Position numbers and translations under genes: made by a program. DNA of 13,017 nucleotides. Source: an uncultured Collinsella sp. GTDB lineage: Bacteria; Actinomycetota; Coriobacteriia; Coriobacteriales; Coriobacteriaceae. Below, piece after piece: positions 5,947 through 12,556 of the stretch (the first letter of the stretch is position 1; every line of letters begins with the position of its first letter). The stretch lies in assembly GCA_958407085.1 (NCBI GenBank), contig CATYHY010000034.1, positions 1 through 13,017 on the forward strand. The letters are read 5' to 3'. Below the pieces are notes generated by a model. That model did no database searches and had not been told where the DNA came from. It saw nothing but the letters and a program-made list of their open reading frames with translations.

Positions 5947-7452
5947 GTGGGGCACGAGCGTCACACCTATATCTGCATCGACCTCAAGACGTTTTACGCT
6001 AGCGTCGAGTGCGTTGACCGTGGGCTTAACCCGCTCACCACCAACCTGGTCGTTGCCGACGAATCGCGCGGGCGCACGACCATCTGTCTCGCTATCACGC
6101 AGGCCATGAAAGACCTCGGGATACATAACCGCTGCCGTTTGTTCGAGATTCCCGACGGCATCGACTACATCAAGGCCGTACCGCGCATGCAGCACTATAT
6201 GGAGGTGTCGGCGCAAATCTACGGCATCTATCTGGAATACGTGAGTCCGCAAGACATTCACGTCTACTCAATTGACGAGTGCTTTATCGACGTGACACCC
6301 TATCTGGACCTCTATCACACCGATGCGGAAGGCTTCGCCTGCATGTTGCGCGACGAGGTCCTGGCACGCACCGGCATCACGGCGACGGTCGGCATCGGCC
6401 CCAACCTATTCCAGGCCAAGGTTGCACTCGATATCACCGCCAAGCACGTGCCCAGTCGCATCGGAAAACTCGACGACGAGACCTTTCGCAAGGAGATCTG
6501 GCCCCATCGCCCCATCACCGACATCTGGGGCATTGGCCCCGGCGTGGCTGCCCGCCTCGAAAAATACGGTGTCTACGATCTGATGGGTGTCGCCGCGCTC
6601 GACGAAAACCTACTTTACGACGAGCTCGGCGTCAATGCCGAGTATCTCATCGACCACGCCTTTGGGCGCGAACCGACAACCATCGCCGACATCCAGGCCT
6701 ATCGCCCGCAGGCAATCTCAACTACCACAGGACAGGTGCTCTCGAAGGGCTATGCCTACGAGCAGGCCTACACCGTCCTGCGCGAGATGGTCGACAACGC
6801 CGTGTTGGACTTAGTCGATAAGCACGTGGTCTGTGACAGCATCTCGCTCTTTGTGGGTTATGCGAGCGAACGAGCCGACATACGCCGGCTCGATGCCAGC
6901 GGTACAGCGCAATATGTGGACGGATGCGGACACCTACGCTCGAGCACGTCGAGTATCGAACCCACCGCAACCGCCGGCCCCGAGCTCGCGCCCCGTGCGC
7001 CCAAGCCCGTCCAGCGCGATGACGAACGGCGCCGCCTGGTGCGCGAGGCGCAGGCAATCGATGGCATCTTTGTGGGAGATCACGGCGGCAAACCGCGCGG
7101 TGGCTATGCTGCGCTCTTTGCGCACTCCAACGCCTCGCGAAAGCTGCCCGAGCGCACCAATTCGTTTAAGAAGATCATGGGCTATTTCGATGAGCTCTGG
7201 ACGCAGACTGTCGATCCCAAACGACCGGTCAAGCGCATCAACCTAGGATTTGGCAACCTCATGCCCGAGGAATTTGCCACTATCGACCTGTTCAGCGATG
7301 TTAAGGCCGATGAGCGCGAGCGCGACCTGGCGCGCGCCGTCCTGGCCGTGAAGGGCAAGTACGGCAAGAACGCGCTCGTCAAGGGATTAAGCTTTACCGC
7401 CGGCGCCACCGCACGCGAACGCAACGCTCAGGTAGGAGGACATCGTGCCTAA
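5947..7452 (+). CDS. Y-family DNA polymerase, UvrX/YqjW-like (translesion synthesis)
   Basis: The 501-residue product copies damaged DNA during the SOS response. It shows the first catalytic Asp12 with adjacent steric-gate Tyr17 in IDLKTFYASVE, Asp110-Glu111 in YSIDECFIDV, the helix-hairpin-helix thumb region (TDIWGIGPGVAARLEKYGV, 191-209) and a C-terminal little-finger domain ending in ARERNAQVGGHRA. LFS in TIDLFSD may be a weak clamp-binding motif. It resembles the UvrX/YqjW branch rather than DinB/Pol IV proper, which fits the YolD-like partner. GTG 5947 is chosen because GGGAGGA (5937-5943) precedes it and because the earlier in-frame starts (TTG 5875, ATG 5926) lie within the promoter or LexA boxes. 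About 75 residues (309-383), including a low-complexity TATAGPELAPRAPKP stretch, appear inserted in the little finger compared with Bacillus relatives. It overlaps the next gene by 8 nt. Confidence 0.92.
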   Translation: MGHERHTYICIDLKTFYASVECVDRGLNPLTTNLVVADESRGRTTICLAITQAMKDLGIHNRCRLFEIPDGIDYIKAVPRMQHYMEVSAQIYGIYLEYVSPQDIHVYSIDECFIDVTPYLDLYHTDAEGFACMLRDEVLARTGITATVGIGPNLFQAKVALDITAKHVPSRIGKLDDETFRKEIWPHRPITDIWGIGPGVAARLEKYGVYDLMGVAALDENLLYDELGVNAEYLIDHAFGREPTTIADIQAYRPQAISTTTGQVLSKGYAYEQAYTVLREMVDNAVLDLVDKHVVCDSISLFVGYASERADIRRLDASGTAQYVDGCGHLRSSTSSIEPTATAGPELAPRAPKPVQRDDERRRLVREAQAIDGIFVGDHGGKPRGGYAALFAHSNASRKLPERTNSFKKIMGYFDELWTQTVDPKRPVKRINLGFGNLMPEEFATIDLFSDVKADERERDLARAVLAVKGKYGKNALVKGLSFTAGATARERNAQVGGHRA

Positions 7453-7870
7453 GTCCCAACAACAGCCGATGCGGCCGCCGACGCCTTTTGAACGTCTAGC
7501 GGACCCCGAGGGAAGACGTCGATCCGCCGACCCCAAGCTCACCGCCAACGGCGCCGTCCGCGCCGGCCGTGCCGCGCAGTTTATGCCCTTTGCCGCCCTC
7601 ACGGGATACTACGAGCTTGTGCGCAAACAAGAGATCACTGTTGAGCCCAAATGCGAACTCACAGAAGAAAAAGCCCTCGAGCTTTCGAAAAAGCTCGAGG
7701 GCCTCAAACGCGGCGACCTGGTGCGCGTCACCTATTACGATATGTACGGCTATCGTAGTCGAACGGGCATTCTCGACGAAGTGTTACCCGCATTCAAGCT
7801 GCTCAAACTCAGGGATATCGCCATCGACTTCGACGATATCCAAGGCATCGAGCTGCGTGGTCGAACCTAG
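7445..7870 (+). CDS. YolD-like family protein, partner of the Y-family polymerase
   Basis: This 141-residue protein carries the YolD-like core motif RAAQFMPFAALTGYYELV (42-59) followed by a small beta-rich domain (GDLVRVTYYDMYGYRSRTG). YolD-like proteins are encoded beside UvrX/YqjW-type polymerases in Firmicutes and are thought to act with them in translesion synthesis; a UmuD-like role has been proposed but is not shown here. GTG 7445 follows AGGAGG at 7434-7439 and overlaps the polymerase stop by 8 nt, so the two are translationally coupled and share the SOS promoter. The N-terminal 35 residues are basic and proline-rich and likely flexible. Its TAG stop (7868-7870) overlaps the stop of the convergent surface-protein gene in a CTAG tetranucleotide, and a hairpin within the gene serves the opposite strand. 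Confidence 0.85.
   Translation: MPKSQQQPMRPPTPFERLADPEGRRRSADPKLTANGAVRAGRAAQFMPFAALTGYYELVRKQEITVEPKCELTEEKALELSKKLEGLKRGDLVRVTYYDMYGYRSRTGILDEVLPAFKLLKLRDIAIDFDDIQGIELRGRT
7668..7702 (-). terminator. Strong terminator for the surface-protein gene, inside the yolD-like gene
   Basis: GCCCTCGAGCTTT (7673-7685) and AAAGCTCGAGGGC (7690-7702) form a perfect 13-bp stem around a CGAA loop. On the - strand the stem is followed by TTTTTCTTCT (complement of 7663-7672), a textbook intrinsic terminator. It lies about 165 nt past the - strand stop at 7867. On the + strand no T-run follows, so yolD transcription need not stop here. It codes ALELSKKLEGL in the yolD-like frame. Confidence 0.75.
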
Positions 7871-10425
7871 CGACGAGAACGCTTGCGCAAGACGAGGGCA
7901 ATGCCAAGCACTGCGGCAGCTGCAACCAGCAATCCCAAGACCAGCGTGAGGGTCGAGTCGCCAGCGTGAGGCAGCGAGCCGTCCTTCGGAGCCTTCTTAG
8001 CGGTCGTCGAAACGGTCGTCGTGGTGCTGCTCGACTGGTCGTTGCCGCCCGTCTGGCTGCCACCAGGCTGATCGCCGCCACCCGGCTGCGAAGGATCGGT
8101 GGGCTCCGTCGGATCCGGAGTACCGGGATCAATCGGATTCTCCGAATTCTCCTTGCGCTGGATCCAAACCTGGCAGCCATAGAACGGGTTAGCGGTACCG
8201 AGGCACAGACCCTGGTTGGTCACCGCAAAGGTGCGCAGACCATGGTTATACGGATCGTTAAAGCCATTGGTCGTCAGCGTCGTAAAGTTCACGCCGTCCT
8301 CGGTCACATACATATCAAAGCCACGCTCGGCATCGCGAAGGTAACACATGCACGTAAGCACGCTCTGCAGCTTCTTGAGATTCTCCTCGCTCAGCAGCTT
8401 ATCGAGCGCATCCTGAATATCGCTCGGCAGCTCGGTGCCATAGGCATCCTCGTACTGCTGCTTCAGGCTCTCATAGCTATCGAGCATGTCCTGATACTGG
8501 TCGGCAAAGGACTTGAAGTACGCGATCTCGCTATCGATCTTCTGGACATAAGCGGCGTCGTCTTCAACGTCCGCGGACATCGTCGCGGTCTGATCGCAAA
8601 GATCGTCCGTGGCATCCTCTAGCGCATCGTTCAGGTCACCAAAGCCCTTAGCAACCTCGGTCTTCTCGTCGTCGACCTCGACGGCCTCAGCCTTCTCGCC
8701 ATCGACCTCGACGGCCTCAGCCTTCTCGTCATCGACCTCGGCGGCCTCGTTTGAATCATCGTCCGCAAGCGTGTTCACGGGAACGATGGGGTCGTCAGGC
8801 GATTTCTTGTCGAGCAGGTGATTGAGCAGGTCCCTAAGGCGCTGAACCTGAGAGGCCCACTCCTCGGGCGTCATATCGATAATGTCACCATTAGAGAACT
8901 GGCCGATCGGCTCAAGCAGGCTCGCGGTATCAAAGGTACCGATATACAGCTTGCCGTCGAACTTCTGCATGCGCCAAATGTACTGGTTCTCGTTTCGGCC
9001 AAAGCCCGAAGTCAGGCCGGAAATACCGCCCTCGGGGAACATGTCGGTGCGATCGCCAACGACGAGCTCCATGTTCTCGTCCTTGTCCATGCGATAGATG
9101 TTGACCGACTGCTCAAGATTGGCATTCACAAACGAGCAGTTAACGCCGCCCATGCTGCTCTTGCCACTCTCGTCAGAATTGGACTTATTAAAGAGAATGC
9201 GCTCGAGGGCGATCTCCTCGTCGTTATATTCACCGATATAGAGGTAGTCGTTGTAGACGATGAGGTTGGCAGCACCAGAACGGGTGCGGGCAGGATCGAT
9301 GCCAAAGCAATACTTTGCACCGTCCGCCTCCTGGTCGCCGACAATCGGAGTCCACGAATAGCTGCCGTCGGCGTTCTTGTCGCCACGGACCATGGCAAAC
9401 GACTGCATGGAATTATCATCGGGGGCATTCTCGGGCGTACCGGTGCAGATGGTCGCATAGAGATGGCCATTGTACGAGACCATATCCCAAATGGCGCCGC
9501 CGTAGATGCTGTCCTGATAGCGAATCGCCGGATAGTTAAACAGCCTATCCGAGTTGGCAATCTCGGTGAAGCTCTCCTGGCCCTTCGAGGGGTCAGACGA
9601 CGTCAGGATTGTCGACACAAACTTACCGGCCGCGTCTTTACCCACGTTGCTGATGACAAGCTGGCCATCATGGACGCACATACCGCGGATACCGGTTGAG
9701 ATGCCCTGCTTGTAGGCAGCGCCGTAATCCTGCATGCTCGAAAGACCCTGATAGACGACCTTGTACTCATCCGTCTTAGGATCGATCTCATATACAGCAG
9801 GCAGACCGCTTTTGCCGCCATTGGTCCTAACGCTGCCGCAGAAATAGAGTTTGCCCTTATAGCTCACGGCATTGCGGAACAAAGGAGCGACGCCGTTGAG
9901 CGATTCAGAGAGCAGCAGCTTGGTCTCACCAGTCTTGGTATTGATCTTGACCAAGATGCCGCCGCTGTCCTTGTCGGCCGTGCCGTCCTCCTTCTGCTGT
10001 CCGTAGAAGAACGTGCCGTTAAACATGGCCTCCAGCGTCAGACGCATGGTCTCGGCATCAAAGGAATCGCCCAGCGTGCCGTTCATGAGCGTAAGCGTGT
10101 TGCCCATCGCCGCATAGCAGGTGCCCACATAAAGCCAGTCACCATAGCTCGCAGCCGCCCACGTGTAGCTCTGGCCGCGATCGCCTTCGTTGTTGGCAGT
10201 ATTACCGTCGGCGCCCGGAACGGCAACGACACCGTCACCCTGGTAGTCGACGATGCCATCCGGCTGCGACGTTCCTACCGTAGGATGCGAGAGCTTCTCA
10301 AAGGAATACCCATTTCCCGCATTGTAGGTAACGGCACCCGAAGCGTCTTCGGCGTGCGCCGGCAGCGGCGATACCAAGATAGCGGCAAGCGCTGCCACCA
10401 AGCCAAGTGTTCCCACTCGTCTCAT
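7867..10425 (-). CDS. Large secreted, probably cell-wall-anchored protein with beta-propeller-like repeats
   Basis: The 852-residue product has a signal peptide (1-25, cleavage after AHA) and a C-terminal sorting region: LPHAGD (818-823), hydrophobic helix (about 825-845), and RKRSRR tail. Seven similar strand motifs of the form xxYxGxLYxGT start near residues 97, 192, 255, 321, 394, 492 and 739, suggesting a seven-bladed propeller. Between blades six and seven lies a roughly 230-residue insertion with a 10-residue acidic repeat (563-592) and a helical, coiled-coil-like segment (about 595-700). A Pro/Gly/Ser/Thr-rich wall spacer (about 763-815) follows. The LPxTG threonine is replaced by Ala, so anchoring by the usual sortase is uncertain. 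Ligand unknown; adhesion or glycan binding is a guess. ATG 10425 follows GGGGAGG (complement of 10437-10443), rather distant at about 10 nt. No neighbour shares its transcript. Confidence 0.88.
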   Translation of the reverse strand: MRRVGTLGLVAALAAILVSPLPAHAEDASGAVTYNAGNGYSFEKLSHPTVGTSQPDGIVDYQGDGVVAVPGADGNTANNEGDRGQSYTWAAASYGDWLYVGTCYAAMGNTLTLMNGTLGDSFDAETMRLTLEAMFNGTFFYGQQKEDGTADKDSGGILVKINTKTGETKLLLSESLNGVAPLFRNAVSYKGKLYFCGSVRTNGGKSGLPAVYEIDPKTDEYKVVYQGLSSMQDYGAAYKQGISTGIRGMCVHDGQLVISNVGKDAAGKFVSTILTSSDPSKGQESFTEIANSDRLFNYPAIRYQDSIYGGAIWDMVSYNGHLYATICTGTPENAPDDNSMQSFAMVRGDKNADGSYSWTPIVGDQEADGAKYCFGIDPARTRSGAANLIVYNDYLYIGEYNDEEIALERILFNKSNSDESGKSSMGGVNCSFVNANLEQSVNIYRMDKDENMELVVGDRTDMFPEGGISGLTSGFGRNENQYIWRMQKFDGKLYIGTFDTASLLEPIGQFSNGDIIDMTPEEWASQVQRLRDLLNHLLDKKSPDDPIVPVNTLADDDSNEAAEVDDEKAEAVEVDGEKAEAVEVDDEKTEVAKGFGDLNDALEDATDDLCDQTATMSADVEDDAAYVQKIDSEIAYFKSFADQYQDMLDSYESLKQQYEDAYGTELPSDIQDALDKLLSEENLKKLQSVLTCMCYLRDAERGFDMYVTEDGVNFTTLTTNGFNDPYNHGLRTFAVTNQGLCLGTANPFYGCQVWIQRKENSENPIDPGTPDPTEPTDPSQPGGGDQPGGSQTGGNDQSSSTTTTVSTTAKKAPKDGSLPHAGDSTLTLVLGLLVAAAAVLGIALVLRKRSRR
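8650..8739 (-). repeat. Three 30-bp tandem repeats coding an acidic decapeptide
   Basis: The surface-protein gene holds three in-frame copies coding EVDDEKAEAV, EVDGEKAEAV and EVDDEKTEVA. DNA identity is high between copies. A 30-bp unit changes length in frame, so copy number can vary between strains without breaking the gene. The repeat begins the acidic insertion between putative propeller blades six and seven. Confidence 0.8.
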
Positions 10426-10695
10426 AAGGTTATAGCCTCCCCTGTCCTAAAGCCCAGTTTTAGCATTCTTCATTTCTGTCCACGGTTAATTGCAATCTGA
10501 GCACAGCAATAACCGTGTAAGTATATAGCTGTAATTTTTTGGACGGGTTAATGGACGCTCGATTGGTAGCGAATTCCGCGCAAACCGTCACCAAACTCCA
10601 CTTTTGCCGCATCGAAAGATTATTTTTTGCGCAAATTTTTGGATGCCGATAGTCACAGTGGGCAGGAGGCCGGTACCCACCGGAGAGGGCAACGC
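10426..10695. other. Intergenic region between the surface-protein and HMA genes
   Basis: Both flanking genes are on the - strand, so this holds the 3' end of the HMA transcript and the promoter of the surface-protein gene. It is AT-rich compared with its surroundings. Near the HMA stop a small stem, CCGGT/ACCGG around GGGT (complement of about 10669-10682), sits within a wider GTGGG/CCCAC pair, but no T-run follows. A palindrome TTTGCGCAAA lies at 10626-10635. No gene is supported. Confidence 0.5.
10481..10525 (-). promoter_or_regulatory. Candidate promoter and operator-like inverted repeat of the surface-protein gene
   Basis: On the - strand TATACT (complement of 10520-10525) is a good -10 element; the matching -35 is weak. 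CACGGTTA (10481-10488) and TAACCGTG (10510-10517) are exact inverted arms, extended by TTGC (10490-10493) and GCAA (10506-10509) with one bulged base. The dyad would cover the predicted start of transcription and early leader, so it may be a repressor site or a leader hairpin. Confidence 0.45.
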
Positions 10696-11079
10696 CTACA
10701 TTTTCATAACGTAATAGCCCGCGCCCCTCACCGCCGTCTCGAGTGTGTCGCGATCAACCGGGCGCTTCGAGTGCACGTGTGCCGTGTGGTCCGCATACGT
10801 CACCGTAGCCCACACGCCATTAAGCGCATTGAGGGCATTCGTCACATTCCGGGCGCAGCCGTCGCAACTCATGCCGCCGATAAGGAGTTCCTCACGATAG
10901 GGGTAGTGGGACTCGTCGGTGTCTGCCACCACAACCCTCTTGGCTTTCTTGCCGCTCGCGCCATCGCTGCAACAACTCTTCCCATGTGTCGAAGCGGCAA
11001 TGCGGCGCAGTCCAAAAAACATGCCGACGGCAATGACGGCCAGCACGATGAGATTCGCAGGATTGAGCAAGTCATTCAT
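10696..11079 (-). CDS. Membrane-anchored heavy-metal-associated (HMA) domain protein
   Basis: This 127-residue protein has an N-terminal membrane helix (about 9-24) with following Arg residues that place the rest in the cytoplasm, a Cys-Cys stretch KSCCSDG (34-40), and a C-terminal HMA fold with the metal site GMSCDGC (69-75, Cys72 and Cys75). HMA domains of this kind bind Cu(I) or other soft metals and pass them to a transporter or sensor, as CopZ does. The N-terminal anchor plus Cys pair recalls the small Cys-rich membrane proteins found beside FeoB, but here it is fused to an HMA domain. ATG 11079 has a modest AGGGTGG site. No copper ATPase is adjacent. A CsoR-type operator candidate lies 30 nt upstream, which supports metal-regulated expression. 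Which metal it binds is inferred. Confidence 0.85.
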   Translation of the reverse strand: MNDLLNPANLIVLAVIAVGMFFGLRRIAASTHGKSCCSDGASGKKAKRVVVADTDESHYPYREELLIGGMSCDGCARNVTNALNALNGVWATVTYADHTAHVHSKRPVDRDTLETAVRGAGYYVMKM

Positions 11080-11108
11080 GCGCCCACCCTTTCAAGTAGC
11101 CCTATCTA

Positions 11109-11127
11109 GATACCCCCATGGGGTATC
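11109..11127 (-). promoter_or_regulatory. Copper-operator-like palindrome (CsoR type) upstream of the HMA gene
   Basis: GATACCCC (11109-11116), CAT, GGGGTATC (11120-11127) is a perfect 8-bp dyad. CsoR-family repressors bind GC-tract dyads of the ATACCCC…GGGGTAT kind. It lies 30 nt before the HMA start and just downstream of a -10-like TAAGAT on the - strand, a position that would block transcription. No csoR gene is in the window. Confidence 0.6.
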
Positions 11128-11158
11128 CCCATCTTAGCCCAAAACCATGTCCGTTCGA

Positions 11159-11192
11159 TCAATTAGTTTCCCTTTTCTTACTTTTTAATTGA
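11159..11192 (+). promoter_or_regulatory. Inverted 7-nt arms overlapping the -35 of the DUF3793 promoter
   Basis: TCAATTA (11159-11165) and TAATTGA (11186-11192) are exact inverted copies 20 nt apart with a pyrimidine-rich tract between. The right arm overlaps the -35 hexamer TTGACC. It may be a regulator site for the DUF3793/flavodoxin operon or a chance AT-rich match. Confidence 0.3.
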
Positions 11193-11216
11193 CCAAGGCT
11201 TACTTTCGTGTATAAG
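11189..11216 (+). promoter_or_regulatory. Promoter of the DUF3793/flavodoxin operon
   Basis: TTGACC (11189-11194), a 16-bp spacer and TATAAG (11211-11216) form a clear sigma-70-type promoter. Transcription would start near 11223, giving a leader of about 32 nt before GTG 11255. Confidence 0.65.
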
Positions 11217-11254
11217 TTTTCCTAGGTTAACAGTTTAGATCCGTAAGGAGCGCC

Positions 11255-11959
11255 GTGACTCGAACCATAGACATCCCAACGTTTCAGGCAGCAGTCGTGC
11301 GCAACTGCTCCCCCACACTCGCGGGCATCAAGCCGGCATCGCTCTTTACCTATCCAGGCACCTACGCCCACGGGGACGGCTCGACCGCAACCGAAACCAT
11401 CGCAGAACGCCGAGCACGCCTGCTCAACGTTATCGCCCAGTGCAATCGCGAGCTTGACCCGCTCGGCATCCACCTGAGTGTTTTGGTCTGGCGGCCCTGC
11501 GGAGCGCTCGTGTACGTGTACCGGGCCAAAAGCCTCACCACCTATTTCGCAGACCCTCGCGCCCAAACGGCGCTCGCCTCGGCAGGCTACGACACGAGAG
11601 ACCTTTCGGCATGCCTTGTGCATTTGGCATCACGCATCACGCTCGCGAGCAACAACGTCGCGGAATGCGCCTGTAGCCAGACTCGATGCGCACTACCCCA
11701 GCAAGCTAGCTGCAGCAAAGACTGCACCTGCGAGTTTCCGCACGAAATAGGCTACTTCCTTGGATATCCCTACGACGACGTGCACGAGTTTATCGTCCAG
11801 CGCGGCGAGAACTACAAGGTCTTTGGGGCCTGGAAGGTCTACGAAAATGTCGAGCAGGCGCTTGCGACGTTTGATGCCTACCGTGCCTGCACCCAATACT
11901 TCACCTTTGTCTATCAGCAGGGCTGCAGCCTGGCGCAACTTGCCCAGGCAACCCGATAG
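11255..11959 (+). CDS. DUF3793 family protein with a six-cysteine insert
   Basis: The 234-residue product matches the DUF3793 family: an N-terminal CSPTLAGIKPASLFTY (18-33), LSVLVWRPCGALVYVYR (74-90), and the C-terminal block FPHEIGYFLGYPYDDVHEFI (161-180) with YKVFGAWKVYEN and later YRACTQYF. The family's biochemical function is unknown; members are commonly encoded beside flavodoxins and iron or redox genes, as here. Between the two halves this copy has a Cys cluster at 138, 140, 145, 153, 157 and 159, spaced C-x-C-x4-C-x7-C-x3-C-x-C, that I do not expect in typical members and which could bind a metal or cluster. GTG 11255 follows AAGGAG (11245-11250). It has its own promoter and is 45 nt from the flavodoxin, so the two form an operon. 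It is predicted to be cytoplasmic. Confidence 0.85.
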   Translation: MTRTIDIPTFQAAVVRNCSPTLAGIKPASLFTYPGTYAHGDGSTATETIAERRARLLNVIAQCNRELDPLGIHLSVLVWRPCGALVYVYRAKSLTTYFADPRAQTALASAGYDTRDLSACLVHLASRITLASNNVAECACSQTRCALPQQASCSKDCTCEFPHEIGYFLGYPYDDVHEFIVQRGENYKVFGAWKVYENVEQALATFDAYRACTQYFTFVYQQGCSLAQLAQATR

Positions 11960-12004
11960 AACGTACAAGCCGCGGCCTGCGCCGCACAACCGAAAGGACA
12001 AAAC

Positions 12005-12424
12005 ATGAGCAAGATCGCTGTCGTCTATTGGAGCGGCACGGGCAATACCGAGGCCATGGCAAACCTCGTCGCCGAAGGCGCCACGTCCGCGGGTGCCGAG
12101 ACTGAGGTCATCCCCTGCGCCGACTTCTCTGCCGACAGGGCCGCCGACTACGACGCCTTCGCCTTCGGCTGCCCCGCCATGGGCTCCGAGGAACTCGAGT
12201 ACGATGAGTTCCAGCCGATGTGGGACGAGGTCAAGGAGACTCTCGGCGACAAGAAGGTCGCCCTCTTTGGCTCCTATTCGTGGGCCGAGGGCGAATGGAT
12301 GGACAACTGGAAGGCGGACGCCGACGAGGCGGGTGTTAACGTCGTCGATTCCGTCATCTGCTACGACGCCCCCGATGATGAGGGCGAAGCGGCCTGCAAG
12401 GCCCTGGGAGCGGAGCTGGCCTAA
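12005..12424 (+). CDS. Short-chain flavodoxin
   Basis: This 139-residue FMN-binding electron carrier resembles clostridial flavodoxins in length and sequence. The phosphate loop is WSGTGNTEAM (9-18), the FMN-flanking loops are GCPAMGSEELE (55-65) and GSYSWAEGEWMDNW (89-102), where Met59 and Trp93 correspond to the residues that sandwich the flavin in short-chain relatives. It is strongly acidic, as usual for flavodoxins. GAAAGGAC (11992-11999) sets ATG 12005. It is the second gene after the DUF3793 gene and ends before a bidirectional terminator. Flavodoxin often replaces ferredoxin when iron is short, so iron-dependent control of this operon is plausible but no Fur-type box is clear. Confidence 0.93.
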   Translation: MSKIAVVYWSGTGNTEAMANLVAEGATSAGAETEVIPCADFSADRAADYDAFAFGCPAMGSEELEYDEFQPMWDEVKETLGDKKVALFGSYSWAEGEWMDNWKADADEAGVNVVDSVICYDAPDDEGEAACKALGAELA

Positions 12425-12431
12425 CGAAGCC

Positions 12432-12456
12432 GTCAGAAAGCCGCAAGGCAACTGAC
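12432..12456 (+). other. Small compound hairpin after the flavodoxin gene
   Basis: GTCAG (12432-12436) pairs with CTGAC (12452-12456), enclosing GCC-GCAA-GGC. It lies 8 nt past the flavodoxin stop and before the terminator, so it may protect the 3' end of the mRNA. It has no T-run. Confidence 0.4.
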
Positions 12457-12497
12457 AGCCGAGTGCCGCATAACAACAGTCGCTCATGCCCAAACAA

Positions 12498-12530
12498 AAA
12501 CGGGGGCCGGATACTATCCGGTCCCCGTTT
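12498..12530. terminator. Bidirectional terminator between flavodoxin and ABC ATPase genes
   Basis: A symmetric stem centred at 12514 (AAACGGGGGCCGGAT against ATCCGGTCCCCGTTT, one G-U pair) separates two convergent genes. On the - strand it is followed by TTTTTGTTTG counted through the stem foot, and on the + strand by TTTGTTAT. It should stop both transcripts. Confidence 0.85.
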
Positions 12531-12556
12531 GTTATATCGACAACCTCGATGCGCCG

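Noticed and set aside
5773..6261. 162-codon - strand frame across the polymerase promoter and start
   Set aside because: It covers the promoter and LexA boxes and lies antisense to the catalytic part of the polymerase; no supporting motif.
7813..7841. Inverted repeat GGATATCG/CGATATCC near the end of the yolD-like gene
   Set aside because: No T-run follows on either strand and the arms are explained by Asp-Ile codons; the stem at 7673-7702 is a far better terminator.
10627..11109. 160-codon + strand frame opposite the HMA gene
   Set aside because: It overlaps the GMSCDGC-containing HMA gene on the other strand and has no ribosome site or recognisable motif.
11219..11237. TAGGTTA resembling an IdeR/DtxR half-site downstream of the DUF3793 promoter
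   Set aside because: Only one half matches; the other half of the palindrome is absent.
11693..12493. 266-codon - strand frame across the DUF3793 and flavodoxin genes
   Set aside because: It is antisense to two well-supported genes, spans their intergenic gap and shows no family features.
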